Assembly: GCA_000727475.1 (NCBI GenBank)
Contig: KL647298.1
Span: 2,317,863 to 2,381,862 of the forward strand
Length of the DNA: 64,000 bases
Direction of reading: 5' to 3'
Source of the DNA: Sarcocystis neurona
Lineage: Eukaryota > Apicomplexa > Conoidasida > Eucoccidiorida > Sarcocystidae
Of this stretch, positions 32,890 to 44,861 are shown piece by piece; position 1 is the stretch's first letter, and the number at the start of each line of letters is the position of its first letter. The notes under the pieces were generated by a model. It worked only from the letters and a program-made list of their open reading frames with translations, was not told the DNA's origin and did not search any database. A program made the translations under genes and the position numbers.

Positions 32890-35800
32890 GGAAGAAGGTG
32901 GCGTCGGCAGCAGTACTGAAGTTCATCAGGCAGCAGCTTAGGGCGCTGCGCATGCAAGCAGCAGCTCGCGAGTCTTCTCCCGTCCAGAGAGCGTTGGGCT
33001 GCAGCAGCTGCTGCTGCTGACCTCGCCCTCCCCAGGGTGCTCCTGTTGCTTCAAATCCTTTGCCACGTCTTCCTCTGCCTGTTCTGTCCTGGCTGAAGGA
33101 GTTCTTGCTGCTAATATCAGCCGTGGGTGGGCCCCCCCCCGCAGCCTCTGCTGCTGCTGAGTCAGGGCCCGTCCCCTCCTCTTTTTCTGCTTCGCCTTGT
33201 GCAACACCCGCTGCTGCTGCTACACCTGCTCGCTTCTGCTGCTGGAGGCTGCCGCTGCGGCTGCTGAAGAGGCGCTTCGCAGCCCTGCGCGTAGACCGGA
33301 CGGCTACAGGAGCTTCGACTGCCTCAGGCATACGTACGCACATGAAGTACTCCTCTGCTGCTGCTTCTTCTTCTTTTTCTTCTTCTGCCCCTCCTCCGCA
33401 AGGCGACGCTGCGTCGACTGCTGCTGCTTCGGGAAAGGGACGGAGGTGCATCGCCGATGCAGCAGGTGCTGCCAGCGTCTGCCCATAGAGGAAGGAAAAA
33501 CGAGTAGCCGGCGGCCCACACGAAGAAGCAGCAGCAGCAGCTTCCGCCTCTCCAGCAGCAGCAGACGCTGCTGCTGCTGACTTTTCTCTACCACGTGCAT
33601 GTGCAGCATCAGAAGGAGGACCGGCGGCAGCAGGAGCACAAGCAATACTAGCAGCAATGCGATCCCCAGGAGAAGCAGCAGCAGGTGTCCTCTGCATCGC
33701 AGACGAGAGGAAGGGAGAAGCAGCCTTACTTTTGATAGCGCCCAACGCCGTGGGAGGAGGATAAGACGAAGAGCGAGTCAGTTCGTGTGGGGCGGGGACT
33801 TCGTCAAGAACAGCAGCAGCAGCGGCTGTCTTTGGCTTTTTGACGGGAGCAGCGAACGGCTGCTTCTTGCTCTCTGTCTTCCTCTTTTCTCTTCCTATCG
33901 CTGAGTTGACTGAACCGTGAAGCGGCGTGTGTTGCTGCTTCTGCTTCAACTCTCGTTCGTCTGCATGCGGCAGCAACCTGCTACGCACGGAAGACTTGTC
34001 CTCGTCCCCGGAAGTGTTCTGTTTCTTCCGTTTCTCGGTTTCTTGCCTCGATTCTTCTCCCACTAACTCTTGCATATTTCCCCCCTCCTCCTCCTCGTCC
34101 CCCTCCTCGTCTTCTGACTTCCGCAGTTCATTATCTGTATCCGTCTCCTCCGTCCCGTCCTCTGCTGCCGTTGCTGTCTGACGTCTTGCTGCTGCTTCTT
34201 GCTGCGCTGCTGTGCGCTTTCGTGATGCTGCGACTGCTGCTGCTGTGTTAGCGGCCTGCTCGCAAGCCGGTGCTGCTGCTGGTCTGCGGTATATGCAAAT
34301 ACGCGCCTGCAGCCAAGCGACGCCGCCGTCGGCGTTACATCCGAAGCGCAGCGGCAGCGGCAGCATGCGCTCGACAGCCTCTTCTGTAGCGCCTGCGTCT
34401 GTGTAGCCAAAAAGATGCCTTTTTCTTGCCAGAAAGCTAATGCCGGCTGCACCCCCTGGACAGTTGCTGCTCCTGCTACATCTCCTTTTCATTCTTCTTT
34501 GACCAGGATAGACGCCTACGCTGCCACCGCTGCTGCACGCTCCACCCCCCGCTCCTCCGCCTGCTGCGGCGCTGCTGCAGCTGCGGACACTCCCTTCGCG
34601 CCAGCTGCCACCTGCAGGAGGCAGCACCAGCGCCGCTGCTGACGCTGTTGCTGCTCTCTGCATGTAAACCTGCAGCTGCTCTTCCCAGTCCTCCTCCTCT
34701 AGGCAGCAAATGCCCCCCACCTGCTGGCCCTGCAGCCAATCGTCAAACGAAACAGCAGCGGCAGCACCAGGCGTCACGGCAGCAGTGGCAATGCCACCTC
34801 CACGAGCTCCCCGTCTGCTGCGCGTAGCGCGACAGCCGCCGTCGTCACGAGATGCAGAAAACGCAGAGCAACAGCAGCCGCAGGGGGACGCAGACCGTCC
34901 GCCTTTCTCTGTCGCAGCTTGTCTTCCTGTTGCTGCTGCTGCAGAGGACGTCGGCTCCCCCGGCCTGTTCCTGTCGCGGAGATCCCTACAAGCAACGAAG
35001 CTGCCGCTGCAGAGAGAGCTGCTGCTGTGGCTGACGACGTTGCTGCCGCAACACTCCACGTTGCTGCTCCTTCTGGCTCTGGTGCTGCTGCAGCTCCTGC
35101 TGTTGGCGCTGCTGCTGTTGGCGCTGCTGCTGAATTGGCTGCGTCTCGAGCTGCTGGTGGTCAGCCTGCTGCTTCTCGAGCCGAGCGACAGCCGGGAGAC
35201 AATAAACTGCTGCTGCTGCTGCTCCACACTTGGTGGAAATAGGGCAGGAAGGCGTCGATGAGGCAGCAGCTCTGCCTGGGCGAGCAGCAAGGACGGAGCA
35301 GCAAGCAGGCTCGTCACGGCAATTGCTTTAAGATCTGCCGACACCTGTTCATTCCGATAGACTGCTGCTGCTGCTAGCTGGCAGCCTTTCCCCAGATGAG
35401 GTGTGGCTGCTGCAGCGGCGTGAATATCGCTCCCGGCGGGCCCAGCAGCAGCAGCAAACTCAAAAGCCGAGGACGCAGACACTGCTTCTGCAGCAGCACC
35501 GAGAGGGTAGAAAGAGTTGAGGAATGCAGCAGCAGAAGGAAAGGGAAACCAGAAGAACAAAGAAGAAGAAATAAGCGAAGGCAAAGATGTAGTCAACGAC
35601 TGCAGTCGCTTGTACGTGTGTGCCAAGGCGTACGAGAGAACCAGTCCCTTCTGACCCTTCGTACGTACCTCGGCTCTCTCCTGCTTCTCTCTCTGCTGCA
35701 GTGGGTGCGACAGCTGCTGCTGCTCTTCCTCGTCTTCCTCCGGTTGCCGCTGTTCAGCTTGTTCCTCCTTGTCTGCTTCCTGTTCGTCTCCGTCTTCCTC

Positions 35801-38800
35801 ACTCTTTTGCTTCTCTGGCCAACGCGTTTCTCCTGGGAGCTGCAGCAGTCTCCCCATCTCTAGCTGCTCTCTCTGTTCCTGCTGCTCCTGTTGCCGCAGG
35901 AGCAGAACCTGCTGCTGTAGCTGCTGCTGCAGCACCTGTGGCTGCAGCAGGCGCAGGAGTGCTTTCAACCGAGGATGCCGCACGTCAGCAAAGCGGCGTC
36001 TCGGCTCGAGAATGCGAGGCAGCGCCGCCAGGTAGGCAGCCGCGGGATCCCCCGACGCAGCAGGAGCACCAGCAGCAGCAGGACCCGCGGCAGCAGACCC
36101 TGCATCCGCAGGAGGAAAAACAGCAGCAGAGGAAAGTGAAAAGGCGCGAGAAGCAGCAGCGCCACCGCCGGTGTATGCGGACAGCTGGAAGGCCGCGGCT
36201 GCTTCATCTTCTTCTCTGGTGCTGCCGCTGCTCAAAAGTTCTTCGTCCAGATCCTCTGCAGCATCACGTAGCAGGGGAGCAGCAGCAGCAGCGGCAGCGA
36301 AAGGAGAGCCAAAGGGCGCGTGCAGCACACGCACCGATGCTCCCCACACCTGCAGCTGTCCTCTTTGCTGCTTCTGTTTCTCCTCTTGTGTCGACCCTGC
36401 AGGCGCGCTCCTCCTCCTCCACCTCCTCTTCATCTGCTCACAGCGCTCTTGCTGCTGCTGCTGCTTCTCGAGCCGCTTGCAACGGCTGTAGAAGAGTTTC
36501 AAGCAGATAAGCGCGTCCGCAGCAGACGGGTGAGGTAGCAGCGGCAGGGCCATCGGCAGATGCGTTTTTCTACCCTTTCTCTTCCGTCTCCGACTTCTCG
36601 AGGAAACGTCTTGGGCAAAGTATTCTGCTGCTTCTGTCTCACCTCTCTCCTGCTGCTGTTCTGCCTCAGACGCCGGTGGAGCCTCTGCTGCTGCCTCTGC
36701 TTGCACGCCTGTCGACGGCAGCCAACTACTGCTGCTGCTGTGGGCATCTTTTTCGGCAACAGCACTACCTCGTGCTGCAGCAGCAGCCGCAGCTCTCCAC
36801 GTTTTCCCTCTGCCTCCTGCTTTTTCTCTTTCTTCTTCTCCTTTCCTTCCTTTGACACGAGCCACAGGAAATGACGCAGATCTCTCTCCTACAACAGCAG
36901 TAAGTTGTTGTCTCTCACCTCCTGCTGGAGCAGCAGAGCTCGCAGACATCAGCGACGACACTTTAGGCCGTCTCTGCACTGCGCTGCTGCTGCGGAGAGC
37001 AGGGGCTGTGTTGCTGACTTCTGCTGCTTGGGACGCAGCAAGTTCTGTAGCAGAAACAGTGGCGGATAGAGAGCGAGGAGACGGAAGAGAAGGCGCAGCA
37101 GCTGCTGCAGCAGGGAGAGCAGAAGGAAGGTTGGCAGACGCGGTACGAGAAACAGCAGAACGAGAATCAGCCGTTGCGACTGCAGCAGAAATCGAAGAAG
37201 CGCCAGCTGCAGAGTAGCACGAGACAGGCGCATCTTCGTCAGAAGACGAAGACGACGGAGCTTCTGTGAGCTGTAAATAGGGAAGAGAAGAAAGAAAGAA
37301 GAAGAACGAAGGCAGACGAAGGACCGGCTCGATCACACGTAAGCCTTGCCGCAGCACCGCATACCGGCAGGGGACTTCTAAGTGCAGCTGTCTCCACACC
37401 TCGCGATGCAGCAAATCTGCTGCTGTTGCTGCTGCTGTTGGCGTCGTCGCAGCCGACAGGTCGGCAGCAGCAGCAGCAGACGGCTCTGCAGCAGCAGTAG
37501 GACTGCATGAAGCCGAGAAGCTTCCTTCAAACGCAGCGGGCGGAAGGGGAAGCAGAGCTTGCGAGGCTTTGCCGGTAGCCGCACGAGAGGTGGGCAGCCC
37601 AGGGTCAGCGACAGCCGCAGCAGCAGAAGGCAACAACGGAAGACAGACGTCACCTGCTGGGCATGTAAACGCGAGGGCGGTGTAGAAGGAATCCCCAGGA
37701 ACTCGTCGAAGAACGGGACGGTAGAGGAAAGATCTACGCGTTGCAGCAGGGGAAGCTGCAGCAGACGCAGAAACAGACGCAGCAGCAGAGGCAGCAGATA
37801 GATCGGCCACCGCGTCCTGTGCCGGAGCAACCGCATGGTAGGAACCAGCAGGGAACGACGAAGACGCGAAGCGCGTTGCGACGGAAGGAGGCAGCGGGAA
37901 AACTCTCGAACGCCCAGGAGACGGGAACCGCTGCTGCTGCTGCTGTCTAGGAGGAGCTTGAGAAACAGCAGCAGCCGTCGACACGTCTGAGGTACGACGA
38001 AGCTTCTTCGCCAAAAGCGCGTGATCTTCTGCTGCATGCGGTTCAAAAATTATTCTCCGTCGCTTCATCTCCACAACGGCAGTACTCACACGTTTTGCGT
38101 CGCCGGCAAGAACGTCTTCCTCCTCCTCCTCCGCTGACCTCTCCTGCTGCTCCCTCCCGCTGCTGCTGCTGTAGCTGCTGCTGCTGCTGGATGCGGAAAT
38201 CCCTTCGATGCCGCTCAAGAGACTGTCGACCGTCATCATGTGCCACCGCATGCCGCTGGTCGGGAGAGGCTGCTGTAGCGCAGCCGCGTACTTCAACGCG
38301 ACTTCAAAAACGCTGAGCTGCACGTCCAGAGGCAGCAGCTGCTGCAGTTCCTGCTGCTCCGCTGCGTCGAGTTCTGCCGCGTACAACTGCCAGAACACGG
38401 CCGCTCCTGCTTCCTCCTCCTTCTCCTCTTCCTCTTCCTTCTCTGCGGCCGCAAGACCAGCAGCGGCAGCACGAACCACACCAGCAGCAGTGCGCGGCAC
38501 TTTTCTTCTGCTGCGTCCCTGCGCGCTCTTGCCGCCGCTCTCGCACTCCCTACTCTGAAGAACAGCTGCGTTGTCTCCGGCTGCTGTCGCCACTTCTCTT
38601 TCTACCATCGCGCTTGTCGCGCAGCCCTCTGACTCTGCTGCTGCTGCTCCTCCCCGCCCAGGAACCTTTGTCGCTGCTGCTCCTGGTAGGAACCCTGTGG
38701 CTCCCGGTAGCGGGGCTGCCGCGGCTTGGGCCGCTGCCGCTGGAGTTGCTGAGGCAGGCGCCTTCGCTTCTGCTGCTCCTGCGGCAGACGAGTCTGCCGC

Positions 38801-41779
38801 TGGTCCCTTCACCTGAAGAGTAAGTCTAGGAATCGGAGAAGCACTGCTGCTGCTGTGGGGCATGCTGCTGCTGCGCATGTAGCTCGTGCTGCTGCTGCTG
38901 CTGTCACTGCTGCGCAGGCTTCCTGCCTTCTGTTCCGCTTGTCGCTCTGAAAGCTGCTTTGCCTGCTGCTGTTCCTGCTCCTGCTGCTCGGCCCCGGTCT
39001 GTTGCTGCACCCGCTGCTCCTGCCTCGGCTCTTGTTTTTGTGGCTGCTGCTGTTGCTCTTTCTGCACCTGCTGCTGTTGTCCTTCCTGCACCTGCTGCTC
39101 TGGCCCTTTCTGCACCTGCCGCTGTTGGTCTTTCTGCACCTGCTGCTGTTGCTCTATCTGCACCTGCTGCCGCTCCTCGTTCTGCGGCTGCTTCTGCTGC
39201 TGCTCCTGCTGCTGCGCGTGCTCGCCCTGCTGCTTCTGACGCCTCTGCTGTTGCTGTTGCTGTTGCTGCTGCTGTTTCTTCTTCACTCTGGAAGCTGCTG
39301 CAGCAAGGTAGACGGAAGCCGCAGCTTTCCACCTGCTCAGCAGGTGCTGCCCGCCTTTTTCTCGATTCAGCCGTTCCACGTGCTGCTGCTGCTCCTCGTT
39401 ATCAGAAACCGCTCCTTCCTCTTCTTCTTCGTCCTCCTCTTCTGCTTCCCCTTCTTCTTTTTCTTCTTCTTCTTCTTTCTGCGTCCCGTCCTTGCCTCTC
39501 CCAGCTGCCTTCGCCGCTTCAGTTTTTGCTGCTGTCTCTCTTGCTGCTTCCGGCTTCAAGAAAGGAACTCTGTTCAGCAGCAGACTCAAGCCTGTTCTCC
39601 CTCCCTTTGTACCTGTGTCCTCAACCACCTGCTGTTTCTGCTCCTGCGGCTGCTCTTGTTTTGGCTGCTCTTTCCGCAGCTGGTGTTGCTGCTCTTGTTT
39701 TGCCTGCTCTCTCTCGTGCTGTTGCTCTTGCTTTAACTGCTGCTGTTGCTGCCGTTGTCGTTGTTCTCCTACTTGCGGCGGCTCCTCCTGCTGCCGGCTC
39801 CCCTTCTGCTGCTGTTTTTCTTTCTCCTGCTGCTGCAGCACCAGCATCTCTCCTGCGGTCGAGCCTGTCTTTTCGTCTGCGTGGCTCCTTGTGCCTTCGC
39901 CTGCAGCTGCTGCTACTGCTCCTGGCTGCTCTCCAAGTGTCGCAGGACTCCTTCCAGCGGCACTTGCCAGCTCGGCCTCTGCGTCCCCACTTTCTTCTTC
40001 TACTACCACTACTTCTTCTCCTTGGCCACGCAGACCCGTTGTCTCTTCTTCTTCCTTTTCGCCCTGCCCTTTCTCCGCTCCTTGCTTCTCCTCCTCTTCG
40101 ATCTGCTGCTGCTGCTGTCGCTCGTTGTTTGCTGCGCTGTGCGTGGCGCCTGCATCAGGAAGCGCTTTCCTCCTCGACTGGCTTTCTGTGAAGAAGCAGC
40201 TGTTTTTTTCCCGTCGAAGCAGCGGCAGCAGCCGCAGCTCCCACTCCCGGCTGTTCCACCCTCTGCAGTCGGCAGCAGGGTCTGCAGCTGCTGCAGCAAG
40301 AACCAGCAGCTGGGTCCGTTTGCGCGCAGCAGGGTCGGCAAGAACTTCAAAGACGCGCAGCAGCACGGCACGGCTGTGAAACGTTGACATGCTTGCGACG
40401 CATGCAGCAACAGCCTCTCGGTCATCAACGTAATACGGACAGGCCAGCAGCGCCTGCAGCTGCGCCTTTAAGGCGCGCGCGTTGAAGCACCAGCAGCAGC
40501 GCAGCATGTGCAGCAGCAGCAGACGGACACGGCGGTCCTTCGCATGCAGCAGCGGCCCCACAGCCCGGCGGAAGGCGCCGTCTCGCAGGGGAATTGACTG
40601 AGACAGCTGGACGACAACTGCTGCCACCGCTGCTTGCACGTGCAACGAGCCGTCGGCCAAGTAGTCCCATATAAGCTGCTGCACCAGGCTGACTAGCCCG
40701 CCCTGCTGAAGCTCGGTGGGGAACCGCTGCAGCAGCCGCAGCAGCACGAACATGCCTGAGACCCGCACGCCTGCTGCCGCATCGTCAAGTCCTCGCAGCA
40801 GCCACCCCACGTTTAACGCTGCCTCGCCTAGCTGCTGCAACTCTGCGCCTGCTGCTGTATGGTGCTGCGCATGCAGACGCGTCCCCAGCTGCAGCAGCGC
40901 GCTGTCACTTCCCTCACACTTCTCGGCGACCCGAGCGGCGCCTTCTCTTCCTGGACGGGTGGATGATGGATCGCTTCCTCCTCCTTCTGCTGCGGTTGCT
41001 GCTGCTGCGTTTGCTAGACCGGCATGCGACGACGGGGCGTTACGATATTGTACCGGCGCTGCTGTTCCTCCTGGTCCTCCTGCTGTCGCCGAGAAAACTC
41101 CTCCTTCTCCTGCTGACGTCTTTTGCTGTTCTCCTTCGTCTCCTCTCTCTCCTTTTCTTTGTCTTCTTTCTGCTGCTGCTGCTGACGTCTCTCCTGCTGC
41201 TGCTTCTGCTGCTGCCAACTGTCGGACCTTTCCACTCCACGAGGACCGCCCGTCCGTCGCTGCTGCTCGTGCAGCAGCTGCTGCTGCTGCTCCTCCGTCT
41301 TCCTCTGCGGCAGAAAGAGGAGCAGCAGCAGCCGGAAAATGAAGCCGACCACCCGCAGGCAGCAACAGCTGAGAGCCGGCGGTTGCTCCGGTCGCTGCGG
41401 AAAGAAAAGACGGTGAAGTAGGAGGACGTAGAGGAAGGGCAGAAGGCGGAGAAGAACAGGAGCCAGAGGACGAAGAAAAAAAGCCAACTGCCTTCTGAGA
41501 AGAAGGAGAAGCAGCAGCAGCAACTGCTTTGTGTGCTGCAGCAGCAGCCTGTATGGCCAAAGCCGCAGGCGAGGAACCGGCATCAGCCAGCAGCACGCGG
41601 TAGCGGAAGAGAGGACTTGGCGTTGTAGGAGGAAAGGAAGGCCGCTGCAGAGCAGCAACAGCTTCTTTGTGAGAAAGGTGCGGCAGCAGCAGCAGCAGGC
41701 CGTCGAACGAAGCCAGGCGGACGTACATGGACGCGTCACCTGCAGCAGCAGCAGACGCAGCAGCAGCCGCACAGCACTC
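32890..41779 (-). CDS. giant 8.9-kb exon: HEAT-like repeats plus homopolymer runs
   Basis: An uninterrupted minus-strand exon of 2963 codons, with acceptor GCTGTTCAG (start 41779) and a perfect GTAAGT donor after 32890. HEAT-like helices occupy about 40820-40260, for example GVRVSGMFVLLRLLQRFP, VQQLIWDYLADGSLHVQAAV and RRVRLLLLHMLRCC. Long Gln, Ala, Ser and Glu runs fill much of the rest; a Lys-then-Gln run lies near 39290-39240. Islands of ordinary sequence occur between, such as REVWRQLHLEVPCRYAVL and ALICLKLFYSRCKRLE. The HEAT part recalls scaffold subunits such as Integrator INTS4/INTS7 or condensin-like proteins, but no assignment is secure. Parts that read as Ser/Arg or Cys strings, near 35.0-34.7 kb, may hide unrecognised introns. 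Confidence 0.6.
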
Positions 41780-41859
41780 CTGAACAGCAGCCCACAAATG
41801 GTCGCGTCCCACACATCCCGCGCAGTGCTTTATCAACACAAACAAGTTCACTTACATAG

Positions 41860-42200
41860 GTGTCCTCGCATATAAATAAATATACACATACAAATACATA
41901 TATATACATATATGTACACATACGTATGCATTTACGCGTTATAGAATATACGTATGTCTCCAAGTGTACCTGTACTACGTATGTACATATATACATATAT
42001 ATCTATCTATACATACCCGTCTCTACGTGTACAAACATGGACGCAAATCTATATATATATATATATATACACATAGATATACGATTAGACATGTATCTAT
42101 CTATACCGGTGCGTATATACATATATATATATATATATATTTATATATGTGTACCTGCAGACACGTGTACGCACACAGACTGACCCTCCACAGGCAGCAG
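41860..42200. repeat. TA/CA microsatellite, first block in intron
   Basis: Runs of TATATACA with (TA)n stretches, for example near 42045-42070 and 42118-42145. The block lies within the 3082-bp intron (44861-41780) between the two large exons. Frames give Tyr/Ile/His strings only. Confidence 0.75.
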
Positions 42201-42302
42201 CAGCAGCAGCTCAGGCACCGCAACAACGGCAGCAAGGGAGAGACGTCTGCTGCAACACGGCCAGCAGCACACCCGAGAAGAAGGCGACGCAACCAACGCG
42301 TG

Positions 42303-42940
42303 TTCAAATATACACCTATACGTATATACATATACATATATGTGTATATACATATATACATATACATATATGTGTATATACATATAGACAAATACATACA
42401 TATATATATATATATACCTATACATATATACATACCTATACATATATACATATACATATACCTACATGTGTATATACATATATACATATACATATATATA
42501 TACATATATATATACATACATACATACATACACACATATATACATATACCTATATACATATACCTATATACATATACCTATATACATATACCTATATACA
42601 TATACCTATATACATATACCTATATACATATACCTATATACATATACCTATATACATATACCTATATACATATACCTATATACATACACATATATACATA
42701 TACATATATACATATACATATATACATATACATATATACATATACATATATACATATACATATATACATATACATATATGCGTATACATACACACATATA
42801 CATATATATATACAGGTATACGCAAACACATATATACAAAGACACATACATACATATACATCTATATACGTATACATATGTAGACAACTACATATATACA
42901 TACGCTTATACGTATACACATATATATATATATATATTGT
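42303..42940. repeat. 14-bp tandem repeats, CATATACCTATATA and CATATATACATATA
   Basis: Two related 14-bp units follow one another. CATATACCTATATA repeats about ten times around 42545-42685. CATATATACATATA repeats about seven times around 42690-42780. Less regular copies flank both. Because 14 is not a multiple of 3, three units make one 42-base translated period; the resulting Tyr/Ile/His frames are not genes. Confidence 0.85.
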
Positions 42941-43089
42941 AGACGCACAGACGTCGACGTCAGGGCTGTCACATGGGAAGAGAGTGAGAGGCACAAATAT
43001 ATCTCCAAAATTTGAATATACGTGAATTTCGGCCACGCGGAATTCACAAGTAGAACCCACACGTGGAGTTTCTCTGTTGAGTGGAACCT

Positions 43090-43280
43090 GCAGAGAAAGC
43101 AGAGAGCGGCAGCAGCAGCAGCGAAGCGAAGGAAAGCAGCAGCAGCGGCGAAGAGAAGGAGAGTAGCAGCAGCAGCGGCGAAGAGAAGGAGAGTAGCAGC
43201 AGCAGCGGCGAAGCGAAGGACTGCAGCGGCAGCAGCGAAGCGACGGAGAGCAGCAGCAGAAGCGGCGACGGAATACTTCG
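43090..43280 (+). repeat. 30-bp CAG/GAAG minisatellite
   Basis: The 30-bp unit AGCAGCGGCGAAGAGAAGGA plus GAGTAGCAGC occurs perfectly at 43141-43170 and 43171-43200, with diverged copies on both sides. A plus frame (43081-43350) reads as acidic ESSSSSGEEK repeats. The minus strand reads as Phe/Ala/Leu repeats. It lies in the intron of the large minus-strand gene, so no coding role is claimed. Confidence 0.75.
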
Positions 43281-43380
43281 AAAGCTCCTCGGAGCAAAGA
43301 AGGGCCACCGAAGACGCAGCCCACGCTCTGTGACTTCGCATCAAGCGTAGCCTGCGCGCGGGGTGGCATCTATCGATATG

Positions 43381-43640
43381 TCTCTCTGTCTGTCTGTGTC
43401 TCCTCTGTCTCTGTCCCCCCTCTCCCCGTCTCCCCTGTCTCCTCCGTCTCCCCCGCCCCTGTCTCCGTCCCCCTGCCTCTGTCTCCTCTGTCTCTCTGTC
43501 TCCGCCTCCCCTGCCTCCCTGTCTCCGTCTCCCCTGTCTCCTCTGTTTCCTCTGCCTCCCCTGTCTCCGCCCCCCCCTGTCCCCGTCTCCCCGTCTCCCT
43601 GTCTCTCCTACTTCCTCCTCCTTTCCTCTTCTTCCTCTCT
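43381..43640 (+). repeat. C/T minisatellite (CTGTCTCC family)
   Basis: Irregular tandem copies of short units such as CTGTCTCCGTCTCC on a pure-pyrimidine background for about 260 bases. On the minus strand it reads GETGR/EETEE-like strings. Part of the same intron. Confidence 0.75.
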
Positions 43641-44861
43641 GTACTTCTCTTGTGCGCTTGTAGCTGTTCTTCCTTTCTTCTTCGCAGACCCCCCCCGTCG
43701 CCCTCCACCTGCTGCAACAACTTATCGCTCTCGCTCTGTCTCACTTCGAAGAGAAGTCTACGCAAAACCGATAAAACACACCCAGCAGTTCCGCGTAAAC
43801 ACACACACGTATCTGTATACAAATAGATATATATATGTACTCAGAGAGACACAGGAACGGAAAAAAACAGGAGGAGAGACACAGATGAACACAGGCAGTG
43901 CTCATCGACTTACGACGGCGCACTCTTCGCGGTACGGCTAACTGAAGAAGGGCGACAAACGCGAGGGGGGGAGCCCGCGAGAGAAGAGAGACAGCGAGAC
44001 GGCGTGTGTGGGGAAGTCACCACACAGAAGCACAGAGGGATATATGCAGAGATGTGTAGACGGCGAGACGTCACCAGGCACGTCGGCGTAAGCAGCACGG
44101 ATTCTCCTACGCCTAGGGGGAGAGGGACACATTCATCAAAGAGGCAACAGAGAACAGAAGCAGCAGGAGATGAAGAAGAAGAAGAAGGCAGGAGCAGCAG
44201 CACAGGGGAGTTTTTCTGCAGAGATACAAACCGGGAACTGGCGGGACTGTCACCTCCCCACACTCCCACGTACGTAGATACACTCCGGTCTGAGGCAGAC
44301 AAAGCCGTCGCAGCAGCTTCCCCAACTGGCTGGCCCCTATGCGTGTGAATTATCCACACTACGGTACACACTCACGTGTACATATATACAAGTAGAAACG
44401 CGACCCACGTCCACACAACAGCAGCAGGAGCAGGTGCAGCGGCAGCAGTGGCAACAGCAGCAGGAGCAGCACGAGCGGGAGAAGACGCAACAGGAGCAGC
44501 AGCAGGTGCAACAGCCACCACTGCGTCCGCGGCGACCCGCCAGACGAAACCCCGTCTTCGTTTGCCCTTCGCTTGGGCAGCAGCAGCAAGAGCAGCAGCA
44601 GGAGAGACAGGAGCGGCCGCTTTTTTTCTGCTGGAGAACAGCTTCACGCGGAGCCCTACCTGCCGAGTGTGAGAGCAGCACGAGACAGCACCGGACAACT
44701 GCAGCAGCGGCATCGCAAATGTTTTTTTCCTTCGTATACGTATTTTCTTCTTCTTCGCCTGCGCTTGCTTCTCGGTCTGTGCAGCGCTCTGCTGCTGCCC
44801 TTCCTGTCCTCTCTTTGCCGGCCGCTGGTCCAGCAGCTGCTGCTGCCGGGACGTCACCCAC
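43641..44861 (-). other. rest of intron; one coil-like open stretch
   Basis: Mostly non-coding by appearance. On the minus strand near 43660-43760 a stretch reads FEVRQSESDKLLQQVEG, which could be a small exon, but its phase was not tested against both neighbours. From 44400 to 44860 CAG clusters are open in several minus frames (Ala, Cys or Leu rich); the donor used at 44862 makes them intronic. Confidence 0.3.

Noticed and set aside
41964..43025. 353-codon plus frame of Tyr/Ile/His/Thr
   Set aside because: It is a read-through of 14-bp TA/CA repeats, and low complexity explains the openness.
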